Source of the DNA: Flavobacteriales bacterium
Lineage (GTDB): Bacteria > Bacteroidota > Bacteroidia > Flavobacteriales_D > Crocinitomicaceae
Assembly (NCBI GenBank): GCA_947453795.1
Contig: CANGIC010000006.1
Location: 1 to 35,553, forward strand
DNA length: 35,553 nucleotides
Direction of reading: 5' to 3'
Position 1 is the first letter of the stretch. The number at the start of each line of letters is the position of its first letter. Below the pieces are notes generated by a model that worked only from the letters and a program-made list of their open reading frames with translations, was not told the DNA's origin and ran no database searches. This document shows positions 1 through 8,845 of this stretch, one piece after another. Made by a program: the position numbers and the translations under genes.

Positions 1-1
1 A

Positions 2-145
2 AATAAAATCTTTCAGAGAAATTATTACGAGCATATCATTAGAAATCAGAGAGATTATCATCGAATCGAAAAATACATTATCGATAACCCAAGGAATTGG
101 ATGAAGAAAAAGAAGAAGAAATTGAATTTAAAGAGTGAAGATTAG
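2..145 (+). mobile_element. C-terminal end of a REP-associated / IS200-like tyrosine (Y1) transposase, truncated by the left window edge
   Basis: Frame 2 reads NKIFQRNYYEHIIRNQRDYHRIEKYIIDNPRNWMKKKKKKLNLKSED*. The pattern 'QRNYYEHIIRN...I..YI..NP..W' is the characteristic end of Y1_Tnp/RAYT proteins. Not in the ORF track because the start lies outside the window. Confidence 0.85.
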
Positions 146-161
146 CAGAGAATAAAAACGA

Positions 162-293
162 CTATTTCACCTGTGATTTCCCAACCGCACAGCCATCACA
201 TTTCGCATCCTTACGCACGAATTTCGTGTAGAATTGTCGCGCAAGAAAGATACTTGCAGCAGACACGGCGAAGATGACGAGAATTTCTTGCAT
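162..293 (-). CDS. FeoB-associated small Cys-containing membrane protein (43 aa)
   Basis: MQEILVIFAVSAASIFLARQFYTKFVRKDAKCDGCAVGKSQVK: one TM helix followed by a CxxC. Its ATG overlaps the feoB stop (TGATG). The upstream M of the 85-aa ORF lies within feoB, so the start is re-assigned to 293. Confidence 0.8.
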   Translation of the reverse strand: MQEILVIFAVSAASIFLARQFYTKFVRKDAKCDGCAVGKSQVK

Positions 294-2242
294 CAGGAGA
301 GAAGATGGAATGTGATCAATGCACCAAAGTAAGCCAACGCTCCCATAAATCCAATTTGAATCAAGGGCCATTTCCAGCTGTTGGTTTCGCGTTTCACCAC
401 AGCGAGCGTCGCCATACACTGCATCGCAAAGACATAGAATACCATGAGCGAAACGCCAGCAGCCAGTGTATAGACTTTTGTACCATCCGGACGTTTCTCC
501 GCACGCATTTTATCGATAAGGCGCTTGTTGACATCGTCTGTTTCATTCACCGAATAAATCGTTGAAAGTGAGCCCACAAAAACTTCACGCGCAGCAAATG
601 AGGTGATAAGAGAGATTCCAATTTTCCAATCGTACCCGAGTGGCTGAATGACAGGTTCAATGAAATGACCCAGATGACCGATGTACGAGCTTTCCATTTT
701 AGCGGAAGCCACACGATGGTTTGTTTGTGCTTTGGTAAGGTGCAATGCTTTGGATTCCTTCTCGGCTTTAGCGATATTTTTTTTCATCGATTCACTTGGT
801 CCATAGGTGGCCAAGGCCCAAAGCAGAATGGAGATGGCTAAAATGACTTTACCAGCATCGAGGATAAACACCCTTACCTTTTCCCACACGGTAATGCCGA
901 CATTCCCCCAACGTGGCGATTTAAAGGTGGGCAATTCGAGCATCAAGAATCCCTTGTCGCGCGATTTTAAGATGAACTTAAGTAGAAACGCAACCAGCAA
1001 AGCAGCGACCAATCCTAAGGCGTAAAGCCCAAACAAAACGAGTCCCTGTACATTGAAGATACCTAGGATTGTTGTCTTGGGAATGACCAAGGCAATGAGT
1101 AAGGTATAGACTGGGATGCGCGCGCTGCAGCTCATCAACGGGGCAACGAGAATGGTAATCATCCGTTCTTTCCAGTCAGAAATAGTGCGTGTTGCCATCA
1201 CTCCAGGAATGGCACAGGCCACACTCGACATCAAGGGAACAACGCTTTTTCCATTCAATCCCAATGGCCGCATGAGCCGATCCATGATAAACACCACCCG
1301 CGACAAATACCCTGTTTCTTCGAGGATGGAAATAAAGAAAAACAACAGTGCAATTTGCGGTACAAAAACCAACACGCCGCCAATTCCAGGAATAATGCCT
1401 TGACAAAGTAAATCGGAAAACACTCCACTTGGGAGAGCATGAGATAGCCATCCTGCAAATTCAGCAAAGCCCAGGTCGATGAGGTCCATCGGCACTGCAG
1501 CAAAGGCAAATATGAATTGAAAGACGATAAAGAGGATCGCTGCAAAAATAATGTAGCCAAAAACCGGATGAACGAAAAGGCGATCAAGCTTGCTCACGGA
1601 AGCTTTCTTTTCAGTTTCTATCCGAGAAAGTGACGAATCAATGACCTGATGAATGAAGGTATAGCGTGCCTCGGCCTCTTGTTCCTGGCATGTGATATCG
1701 TCAATAGGGCAAAGTGGAATGGGAGTTCTTCGCGATGGGGGAGCTTTCGCCATGTCCGCGATGGCGGTCATTAACCGCTCTTTGCCCATTCCGATGCGGG
1801 CGTTGGTTGAAACGATGTGTGCTGCGGGAAAGAATGTTTTTAATTTATCGGTATCCACGGAAAGTCCATTGCGCTGTGCAAGGTCCGTCATATTGAGGAC
1901 CAGAATGGTGGGCAGTCCTAGGTCGTAGATCTGGGAGAATAGAAACAAATTGCGCTCAAGGTTAGACTGATCAACCACCACCACCACGACATTGGGATAG
2001 TCTTCAGCGCTTTCATCGGACAGAACGGTATAAACTACATGTTCATCTTTAGATCTTGGGTACAGACTATAGGTTCCTGGAAAATCAATGAGGGTGTGCG
2101 TATTGCCGTCGATTTGTAGCGTTCCCGTTTTCTTTTCGACGGTGACACCTGGAAAATTGCCTACTTGCTGTCGTAGTCCAGTAATGAGATTAAAAACAGA
2201 ACTTTTTCCGGTGTTGGGATTTCCGAGTAGCGCAATCTTCAT
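293..2242 (-). CDS. feoB: Ferrous iron transport protein B
   Basis: N-terminal G-domain (GNPNTGKSSVFN, DFPGTYSL, NMTD) followed by polytopic Gate/core domains. Adjacent to feoA. Confidence 0.97.
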   Translation of the reverse strand: MKIALLGNPNTGKSSVFNLITGLRQQVGNFPGVTVEKKTGTLQIDGNTHTLIDFPGTYSLYPRSKDEHVVYTVLSDESAEDYPNVVVVVVDQSNLERNLFLFSQIYDLGLPTILVLNMTDLAQRNGLSVDTDKLKTFFPAAHIVSTNARIGMGKERLMTAIADMAKAPPSRRTPIPLCPIDDITCQEQEAEARYTFIHQVIDSSLSRIETEKKASVSKLDRLFVHPVFGYIIFAAILFIVFQFIFAFAAVPMDLIDLGFAEFAGWLSHALPSGVFSDLLCQGIIPGIGGVLVFVPQIALLFFFISILEETGYLSRVVFIMDRLMRPLGLNGKSVVPLMSSVACAIPGVMATRTISDWKERMITILVAPLMSCSARIPVYTLLIALVIPKTTILGIFNVQGLVLFGLYALGLVAALLVAFLLKFILKSRDKGFLMLELPTFKSPRWGNVGITVWEKVRVFILDAGKVILAISILLWALATYGPSESMKKNIAKAEKESKALHLTKAQTNHRVASAKMESSYIGHLGHFIEPVIQPLGYDWKIGISLITSFAAREVFVGSLSTIYSVNETDDVNKRLIDKMRAEKRPDGTKVYTLAAGVSLMVFYVFAMQCMATLAVVKRETNSWKWPLIQIGFMGALAYFGALITFHLLS

Positions 2243-2252
2243 GGGCTATGAC

Positions 2253-2495
2253 TTAGGCAATCGCGAGTGAAGGTTCTTCAACAAGAATCATTGCTGCTTC
2301 ATCGAGTCGCAAGGACAAAATATAGCCGTTGACATCAATCGCCATGGGGTCGCCCAAGGGTGCGCGAAACAAGACGGTAACTGCTTTTCCTGGAAGTAAT
2401 CCCATTTCCATCAGCTTCAATCGAATGGACGAATCCACGATGGAAGTGACTGTTGCACAGTTGCCATTTTTTATTTCTGATAATTTTGCCGACAT
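2253..2495 (-). CDS. feoA: FeoA-domain ferrous iron transport protein A
   Basis: 80 aa with an SH3-like FeoA pattern (LMEMGLLPGKAVTVLFRAPLGDPMAIDVNGYILSLRLDEA). Immediately upstream of feoB. Confidence 0.95.
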   Translation of the reverse strand: MSAKLSEIKNGNCATVTSIVDSSIRLKLMEMGLLPGKAVTVLFRAPLGDPMAIDVNGYILSLRLDEAAMILVEEPSLAIA

Positions 2496-2511
2496 CGAAA
2501 CCTATGAACTA

Positions 2512-2519
2512 CAAAAATA
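2512..2519 (-). promoter_or_regulatory. Bacteroidota -7 element TATTTTTG upstream of feoA
   Basis: The minus strand reads TATTTTTG (TAnnTTTG consensus) about 16 nt upstream of the feoA ATG. Confidence 0.5.
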
Positions 2520-2559
2520 ACGCTTAAACGGGGTTTTTGAATACCTTATTCGTGGTATT

Positions 2560-3837
2560 TTACATCGTTTTTTCTTTGAGGACAAGGCGCGCCGTTTGCC
2601 GTGTGCGCTGTTCCACCAAGGTTTCTTTCCCTTCGCTCAGCATCGCTAGTGTATGGGCATCGTAATGGCGAATGGTCACCAATTCAAGCCCCTCATTGTA
2701 GCGTACTTCGTAGTTGTCCGTAAAGTGTTCAATGACTTTCTCTGGATCTGTTTTACTGCGGTCGACGAGAATGGAAAAATTCAAGGCCGAGTTTTGCATC
2801 AAATTGATCTTCACGCCGATGCTCGCCAAACGATTGAAAATATCACTCAAGTGTTCTTCGACGATGAAGGAAAAATCCCGTCGATTGATGGAAAACAACA
2901 CTTGATTGCGCATCACAATGAAGGAAGGAATCAAATGGTCGTTTGCGGTCGATTCTTGAATCACAGTACCTTCTGCATTTGGTTCAAGGAAGGATTTCAC
3001 ATACAATGGAATACCCTTGTTTTGAAGTGGTTTAACCGTTTTCGGGTGAATGACAGAAGCACCGTAGTAGGACAATTCAATGGCTTCACGGAAGGATATT
3101 TGATCGAGTTTTACGGTGTTTTTAAAGTGCTTCGGATCGGCATTGAGCATTCCCGGAACATCTTTCCAAATGGTGACACTTTCGGCATCGGTGCAATAGG
3201 CCAATATACCCGCGGTATAGTCAGATCCTTCACGCCCTAAGGTTGTGGTAAATCCTTCGGCGGTTGCACCAATAAATCCTTGTGTAACGAGGATGTCATT
3301 GTGCTCAAATGCGGGAATCAAACGTTCGCGAATTAAATCTTCTGTTTTTTTCCAATCGACATTTCCTTCGCGGTAACGATTGTCCGTACGGATCAGCTGG
3401 CGTGAATCTGCCCAACGCGTGGCATGCCCCTGCTCATTCAGGAAGGCAGAAATAATTTGTGTGGAGAGCAACTCCCCGAGAGAAACGATTTGGTCGTACT
3501 CAAAATCAACATTCTCCGGAAAGGGTTGGTTGAAGCGTGCACGCAAGCGCTCGAAAATGTCCTCCACTGCATTGTAAGCGGCATAATGTCGCTCTTGAAA
3601 CAAGTCCGCCATGATGTCGAGATGAAAGGTGTAGAGGTCATCGACCAGTGCATCAAATGCTTTTTTATCGTGACGCTGCTCTGCCAATACGATTTCTTCC
3701 AATTTGTTGGTCGTTTTCCCCATCGCAGAAACGACGACAGTAATGTTTTCACCACGAAACATGGAGAGAATGCCGGATACATTGCGCACTGCAGATGAAT
3801 CTTTGACTGATGCGCCGCCAAATTTGAACACTTTCAT
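2560..3837 (-). CDS. lysC: Aspartate kinase (monofunctional)
   Basis: KFGGASVKDSSAV N-terminus, TTLGREGSDYTA, and C-terminal ACT-like regions. Confidence 0.93.
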   Translation of the reverse strand: MKVFKFGGASVKDSSAVRNVSGILSMFRGENITVVVSAMGKTTNKLEEIVLAEQRHDKKAFDALVDDLYTFHLDIMADLFQERHYAAYNAVEDIFERLRARFNQPFPENVDFEYDQIVSLGELLSTQIISAFLNEQGHATRWADSRQLIRTDNRYREGNVDWKKTEDLIRERLIPAFEHNDILVTQGFIGATAEGFTTTLGREGSDYTAGILAYCTDAESVTIWKDVPGMLNADPKHFKNTVKLDQISFREAIELSYYGASVIHPKTVKPLQNKGIPLYVKSFLEPNAEGTVIQESTANDHLIPSFIVMRNQVLFSINRRDFSFIVEEHLSDIFNRLASIGVKINLMQNSALNFSILVDRSKTDPEKVIEHFTDNYEVRYNEGLELVTIRHYDAHTLAMLSEGKETLVEQRTRQTARLVLKEKTM

Positions 3838-3842
3838 AGGCC

Positions 3843-3850
3843 CAAAACTA
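3843..3850 (-). promoter_or_regulatory. -7 element TAGTTTTG directly before the aspartate kinase ATG
   Basis: The minus strand reads TAGTTTTG-GGCCT-ATG. Confidence 0.5.
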
Positions 3851-3912
3851 CTAAAAAGAGAGGAGTTATTTGTGCATCTATAAAGGAATCCTTGGCAGAT
3901 GTCGTCGAGGTA

Positions 3913-6291
3913 TTATTGGTTGATTCCTAGGCGGGAATTTGGTCGCGGTCCGAGATGAAATTCCAATGTTCCACCATTCACAAGATCGGCATGGGTGATG
4001 AAGAGGCGATTTAAAGCTTTCCCGTTGAGATAGACCGCTTGGATATAGACATTTTTTGGCCCTTGATGACTGACCCTCACTGTAAAGGTCTTACCATTTT
4101 CTAAATGTAATTCCGCCGATTTCACACTTGGACTTGTCAAGGCATATTCGGTTGAGCCAGGTGCGACAGGGTAAAAGCCAAGTGAAGCAAATACCATCCA
4201 AGCGCTCATCTGCCCACAGTCGTCGTTCCCACCCAATCCATCCGCAGTCGCTTTGTACTGTGATGGAAGAATGGCGCGTGTTTGTACCTGTGTTTTCCAC
4301 GGTTGAGATGTCCAGTTGTAGAGAAAAGGTACATGGTGGGAAGGTTCATTCCCATGTACATAGTTCCCGATGATTCCAGCTCGCATGATGTCTTCCGTAT
4401 GTTCAATGTATTTGTCGGCCAAAGGCATGGTGAAGAGCGAATCGAGGTGTTCAATGAAACGCTTGTCCCCGCCCATCAATGAAATCAATGCTTTTGGATG
4501 ATGCGGCACATAAAGACTATAATTCCACGCATTACCTTCTATAAATCCTTGTCCATGGGTATCCAAAGGATCAAACGGGGACTTGAAGTTGCCATTCGCA
4601 AGTCGTGGTCGCATGAACCCGATGGTTGAATCAAATACTTCGGTGTATGAAGATGCCCGCATCAGGTAATAGTCTTTTAAGTCAATTTCTGACCCGTCAG
4701 ACAATTCGGGATGCAGCGCCAACATCTGCGCAATAGTCCAATCGTCGTAGGCAAATTCTAATGTTTTTGACACGGAGTTCCCGCTTTGGTCTTCAGCCAC
4801 ATAAAACGAATTTGACATGTACGACTTTAACCCATCAAACCATTCATTGTTCGAGGTTTGAACGCTCGCCTCTATGGCTCGAATGTGATCGAAGCCCGTT
4901 ACGCCTTTCACCATGGCATCGGCAAGAACGGAAACCGCGTGATACCCAATCATGCACCAATTGTCATTGGCGTAATGCGACCAAACAGGGAGCATCCTAT
5001 GGACACTTTGGTCGTAATGGGCAAGCATGGAATTGACCATGTCGCTGTTGCGCTTGGGCTGGAGGATATTGTACAACGGATGCAATGCACGGTAGGTGTC
5101 CCACAAGGAAAAGGTGGTGTAATTGGTAAATCCGTCTGCCGTGTGAATGTTCTGGTCAAGGCCTTTGTAGCGGTTGTCATGGTCCATGTAAATGGTCGTT
5201 CCGAGGTAACAATGGTACAGCGCGGTATAAAAGTTCGTGTATTCTTCAGGTGTGCTTGCTTCAATTTTTACCTTCGACAATTCATTTTCCCAGGCAGCTT
5301 GACCTTGATTTTTTATCGATTCAAAGTCCCACAAGGGTGCTTCCATGCGCATATTGGCGATGGCGCCGTCCGTGCTTACAGGTGAGATTGCCACCTTGAC
5401 CATCAACACCGGATTTGCCCTCAAATCAAAATGGATGTGACCGCGAACACCTTCACCAGCCATCTCAGGGAAATCTTTGGATTGATTGAATTTCCCCCAA
5501 AAGCCATTGTACCCCGATGGACGATTGTTTTCCAATCCATAAGTGCTAATGGGTTGAGAGAAGGAAATGGCAAAATAAACGGTTCGGGTCCGCGCCCAGC
5601 CATTTGTTTGACGGTATCCCGTAATCAAGGTGTCGTTTTCCACGCGCAAAAAGGTCCACGCATTTTTCCCGTCGTAATTGTAAATGCCGTGAATCAAATC
5701 CAAGATGAGGTGTGCATTTTCCGGTTGATCAAAGGTGTAGCGGTGCATCCCAACACGCGTGGTTGTCGTCATTTCCGCCTTCACTTTTGGGTCCTCAAGA
5801 TAGACGCTATAATAGTTGGGTGCTGCCTTTTCTGTGGCATGGGAAAAGCGTGAACGGTATCCTTTGTCGGGTTGACTTTCCGTTCCAGGGTTCATTTGAA
5901 CTTTCCCAGTGCCAGGCATAAGTAGGATATCCCCCAAGTCGGAATGACCAGTGCCGCTGAAATGGGTATGGGTGAAACCAACGATGGTAGGATCGTCATA
6001 CTGGTAACCCGCACAGTATTTATAGACATCACCGGTATATTTACCATTGACTGAAAAAGGGATTGTATCCGTGTCAGGGCTCAATTGCACCGCTCCAAAA
6101 GGCATGCTTGCCCCTGGATAAGTGTGTCCCGCATTCATGGTACCGATAAACGGGTTCACATACTGAATGACCGATTGTCCAAAGGAGAAAAGAGAGGTAA
6201 AGAATGAAAAATGAAGGATTAAAAAGGAACAGCTACGCAAAAAAGTGGCATTCAAAATGATTCGATGCGTATGAAAAAAACGACCGCGCAT
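3913..6291 (-). CDS. Secreted glycoside hydrolase family 92 alpha-mannosidase
   Basis: VNPFIGTMNAGHTYPGASMPFGAVQLSPDT, GYQYDDPTIVGFTHTHFSGTG, TFSLWDTYRALHPLY and GGNDDCGQMSAWMVFASLGFYPVAPG are GH92 hallmarks. Hydrophobic signal region LRSCSFLILHFSFFTSLFSFGQ. Start set to the internal M at 6291, because the longer ORF overlaps gpsA. Confidence 0.92.
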   Translation of the reverse strand: MRGRFFHTHRIILNATFLRSCSFLILHFSFFTSLFSFGQSVIQYVNPFIGTMNAGHTYPGASMPFGAVQLSPDTDTIPFSVNGKYTGDVYKYCAGYQYDDPTIVGFTHTHFSGTGHSDLGDILLMPGTGKVQMNPGTESQPDKGYRSRFSHATEKAAPNYYSVYLEDPKVKAEMTTTTRVGMHRYTFDQPENAHLILDLIHGIYNYDGKNAWTFLRVENDTLITGYRQTNGWARTRTVYFAISFSQPISTYGLENNRPSGYNGFWGKFNQSKDFPEMAGEGVRGHIHFDLRANPVLMVKVAISPVSTDGAIANMRMEAPLWDFESIKNQGQAAWENELSKVKIEASTPEEYTNFYTALYHCYLGTTIYMDHDNRYKGLDQNIHTADGFTNYTTFSLWDTYRALHPLYNILQPKRNSDMVNSMLAHYDQSVHRMLPVWSHYANDNWCMIGYHAVSVLADAMVKGVTGFDHIRAIEASVQTSNNEWFDGLKSYMSNSFYVAEDQSGNSVSKTLEFAYDDWTIAQMLALHPELSDGSEIDLKDYYLMRASSYTEVFDSTIGFMRPRLANGNFKSPFDPLDTHGQGFIEGNAWNYSLYVPHHPKALISLMGGDKRFIEHLDSLFTMPLADKYIEHTEDIMRAGIIGNYVHGNEPSHHVPFLYNWTSQPWKTQVQTRAILPSQYKATADGLGGNDDCGQMSAWMVFASLGFYPVAPGSTEYALTSPSVKSAELHLENGKTFTVRVSHQGPKNVYIQAVYLNGKALNRLFITHADLVNGGTLEFHLGPRPNSRLGINQ

Positions 6292-6295
6292 GAGC

Positions 6296-7294
6296 TTAAG
6301 ATAACTTATCCGACAGAAGGCGCATTTCAACAGCTGGAGAGATGCGCTCGTACAAGATATTGTAAACGGCTTCCACAATAGGCATTTCCACTTGGAACTT
6401 CTTGTTGATTTCCATGACGCATTTCGTCGCGTAGTACCCTTCGGCAATCATGTCCATCTCCAATTGGGCGGTTTTCACGGAATACCCTTTTCCAATCATG
6501 GTCCCAAAGGTACGGTTCCGCGAGAATTTAGAGTACGCCGTTACGAGTAAATCGCCAAGGTATGCGCTGGATTTGACATCGCGGTGAATCGGACTCACTT
6601 CATCAATAAAGTTTTCAATCTCTTGAATCGCATTGGCAATCAATACCGATTGGAAATTATCGCCGTAACCCAAGCCAGAACAAATCCCTGACGCCAGGGC
6701 GTACACATTTTTGAGCACGGCGGAAAGTTCAGTGCCGAAAAGGTCATCCGAAATGGTGGTTTTAATGTAGCGGCAAGCGAGTAATTCAGCGACTTCTTCC
6801 GCGATTTCATCATCCTGAGCAGCAATGGTCAAATAGGAAAGTCGTTCAAGGGCCACTTCCTCCGCATGACAAGGACCACAAATGATTCCGATGTTGTCGT
6901 AAGGCGTACCAAAAGTCTTGTGGATGAAGCGCGCAGGAATGGCATTGTATTCAGGGATAATCCCCTTCACTGCGGAAAAGACAACCTTGTTCTGCATGAT
7001 TTCCGTTGGGAAATTTTCAAATATAGAAACGAGGAATGCAGATGGTGTGGCAATAATAACAATATCAGCCGGACGAATAATCTCGACTAAATCTGTTGAT
7101 ACATTGATTTTATTGAGATCAAACTCTACAGATTGAAGGTAACTTGGATTGTGCTTGTATTTGAGAATATGTGCGACGGCGGTTTCACTGCGCATCCACC
7201 AATTCACAGAACTGAGGTTATTGCACAACATCTTGACCAGCGCTGTTGCCCAGCTTCCGCCTCCAATGACTGCTATTTTCTTTTCTGTTTCCAC
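6296..7294 (-). CDS. gpsA: NAD(P)-dependent glycerol-3-phosphate dehydrogenase
   Basis: Rossmann motif KKIAVIGGGSWATALVKML; KGIIPE, GPCHAEEV, KNVYALASGICSGLGYGDN and YLGDLLVTAYSKFSRNRTFG. The ORF-track start at 7312 is the TTG inside a TACATTTG box, so the start is more likely GTG at 7294. Confidence 0.93.
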   Translation of the reverse strand: METEKKIAVIGGGSWATALVKMLCNNLSSVNWWMRSETAVAHILKYKHNPSYLQSVEFDLNKINVSTDLVEIIRPADIVIIATPSAFLVSIFENFPTEIMQNKVVFSAVKGIIPEYNAIPARFIHKTFGTPYDNIGIICGPCHAEEVALERLSYLTIAAQDDEIAEEVAELLACRYIKTTISDDLFGTELSAVLKNVYALASGICSGLGYGDNFQSVLIANAIQEIENFIDEVSPIHRDVKSSAYLGDLLVTAYSKFSRNRTFGTMIGKGYSVKTAQLEMDMIAEGYYATKCVMEINKKFQVEMPIVEAVYNILYERISPAVEMRLLSDKLS

Positions 7295-7309
7295 ACGCAA
7301 TGTTGCGGA

Positions 7310-7317
7310 CAAATGTA
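7310..7317 (-). promoter_or_regulatory. -7 element TACATTTG upstream of gpsA
   Basis: The plus strand reads CAAATGTA, the reverse complement of TACATTTG. Confidence 0.5.
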
Positions 7318-7385
7318 GCTTTTTTTTCGAGAGTGCCGTGCGACTATCCCTTTGGGATGTGCGAGAATGTTTAGTGATTGTTGAA

Positions 7386-8261
7386 TTAATCGGTGTTTTC
7401 AGAGAATCCTACGCGCAAAACATTGCCAAAGTAGAGGTCCTTTCCCGTCGTGGTTTTCATCCACAATTCTTTGACTTCAAAAGGACGATTCCCGAAATAA
7501 AGTTCGGCCAGTCCTTGCAACATGTGGAGGTCAAAGGTCGGAGAATAGGTATTCACGATGAGGAATCCATCCTCGTCGAGCAGGGACTCAGCAGTTGCGA
7601 GCAGCTCATCGATTTTTTCATCGATTTTCCATTTTTCTCCTTTGGCGCCAATACCCCAAGCAGGTGGGTCCATGATAATGCCCTTGTATTTGTTGCCGCG
7701 TTTGACTTCACGATTGGCAAATTTAAGTGCGTCTTCCAATACCCATTTGATGTTGAGCAATCGACTTTCTTCCATGTTGGACCGTGCCCAAGAAATCAAT
7801 TGCTTGACGGAATCAACATGGTAGGTTTCGGCTCCTGCATTGCGCGCCACACAGGATGCCGCCCCCGTGTAAGCAAAGAGATTGAGGAATTTATCGTCTG
7901 TATGAAGTCGTTGACGAATCAAGTCCCAATTGCTGCGCTGTTCAGGAAACAAACCGACATGTTTGAATTTAGTAAGTTCGAGCTGAAAATGCAATTGGCG
8001 GTATGTGATGCTCCATTGTTTTGGAGAGTTCTGTTTCAAGGCCCTCCAGGTACCACTATTTCCTGCTTTCGTGCGGAATTCCCAGTTCGCCATTTTTTCC
8101 CATTCGGTGAAAGGAATTTCAGATTTGAAGTAGGCCTGAATTTCCGGACGAATGGTAATGACCTTCCCCCAGCGCTCTAATTTTTTTCCGCCTCCTGCGT
8201 CGATGAGTTCGTAATCGGCCCATGGCTGAGAAACGATGCGATTTGAAATGTCTTTTTCCAT
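7386..8261 (-). CDS. Class I SAM-dependent methyltransferase, COG1092-like (RlmI/RlmK C-terminal type)
   Basis: FLNLFAYTGAASCVARNAGAETYHVDSVKQLISWARSN, the motif IV-like IMDPPAWG, and the order of the methyltransferase core. Confidence 0.85.
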   Translation of the reverse strand: MEKDISNRIVSQPWADYELIDAGGGKKLERWGKVITIRPEIQAYFKSEIPFTEWEKMANWEFRTKAGNSGTWRALKQNSPKQWSITYRQLHFQLELTKFKHVGLFPEQRSNWDLIRQRLHTDDKFLNLFAYTGAASCVARNAGAETYHVDSVKQLISWARSNMEESRLLNIKWVLEDALKFANREVKRGNKYKGIIMDPPAWGIGAKGEKWKIDEKIDELLATAESLLDEDGFLIVNTYSPTFDLHMLQGLAELYFGNRPFEVKELWMKTTTGKDLYFGNVLRVGFSENTD

Positions 8262-8842
8262 TAGCGCATGCGCGGCATTTTCTTGCGTCCACCCATCATT
8301 TGCGCCATGCGCATTTGGTTTTTAGACGGCGCCATTTTCATTTGATTTTGCATCATCACGATCTGCTCTTTCAGCATTCCCGTGTTGTCCATTTTTTTTG
8401 CTTCGGCCAACAACTTCTCTGCCTCTGCTTTGCGGTTCGTCTGCAAACAGATTCCAGCTAAGTGCATACGTGCAACCGCATTGTCTTGTCCAGTACGTAG
8501 CCCAAGACCAATGGCCTTGCGCAAGTATTGTTCACTTTTCGTAAACCCAAATTCTTGGGTGTTCATTACCGCTTGAAGAAACAAGACATAGGCATGTTGC
8601 TTGCGCGGCAATAGCTGTGGTGCAGAGATGCGGTTGATGTATTTTTTGGCTTTATCGGTATCTCCCAAGCGCATTTGGTTGAGTGCAAGAATCATGTTTT
8701 CATTCCTGAAAAAAGAAAGAATAACAAGACCAGCGGGAAGAATCATGGTAATTCCCCAGCCCCAATGTCCGGTAAAGAAAAGCCAAACGGTAAAAAATAA
8801 TGTTGCTGCGGCAATGAGGCAGCGAAGAATGAATCCTGTCAT
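8261..8842 (-). CDS. Membrane-anchored TPR-like hypothetical protein
   Basis: Two N-terminal hydrophobic helices, then repeat-like helical segments (ALNQMRLGDTDKAKKYINR..., AVARMHLAGICLQTNRKAEAEKLLAEAKK). Stop/start overlap (TAATG) with the methyltransferase gene. Confidence 0.65.
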   Translation of the reverse strand: MTGFILRCLIAAATLFFTVWLFFTGHWGWGITMILPAGLVILSFFRNENMILALNQMRLGDTDKAKKYINRISAPQLLPRKQHAYVLFLQAVMNTQEFGFTKSEQYLRKAIGLGLRTGQDNAVARMHLAGICLQTNRKAEAEKLLAEAKKMDNTGMLKEQIVMMQNQMKMAPSKNQMRMAQMMGGRKKMPRMR

Positions 8843-8845
8843 GGT

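Noticed and set aside
2653-3240. 195-aa plus-strand ORF
   Set aside because: Antisense to the well-supported aspartate kinase gene, with no recognisable protein motif.
4858-5385. 175-aa plus-strand ORF (and neighbouring antisense ORFs)
   Set aside because: Lies opposite conserved GH92 sequence and is a shadow ORF.
6292-6447. N-terminal 52-residue extension of the GH92 ORF
   Set aside because: Overlaps gpsA out of frame. The signal peptide follows the internal Met at 6291.
7149-8180. 343-aa plus-strand ORF antisense to gpsA and the methyltransferase
   Set aside because: No domain-like pattern in the translation. The minus strand encodes two clear protein families over the same interval, so it is a shadow ORF.
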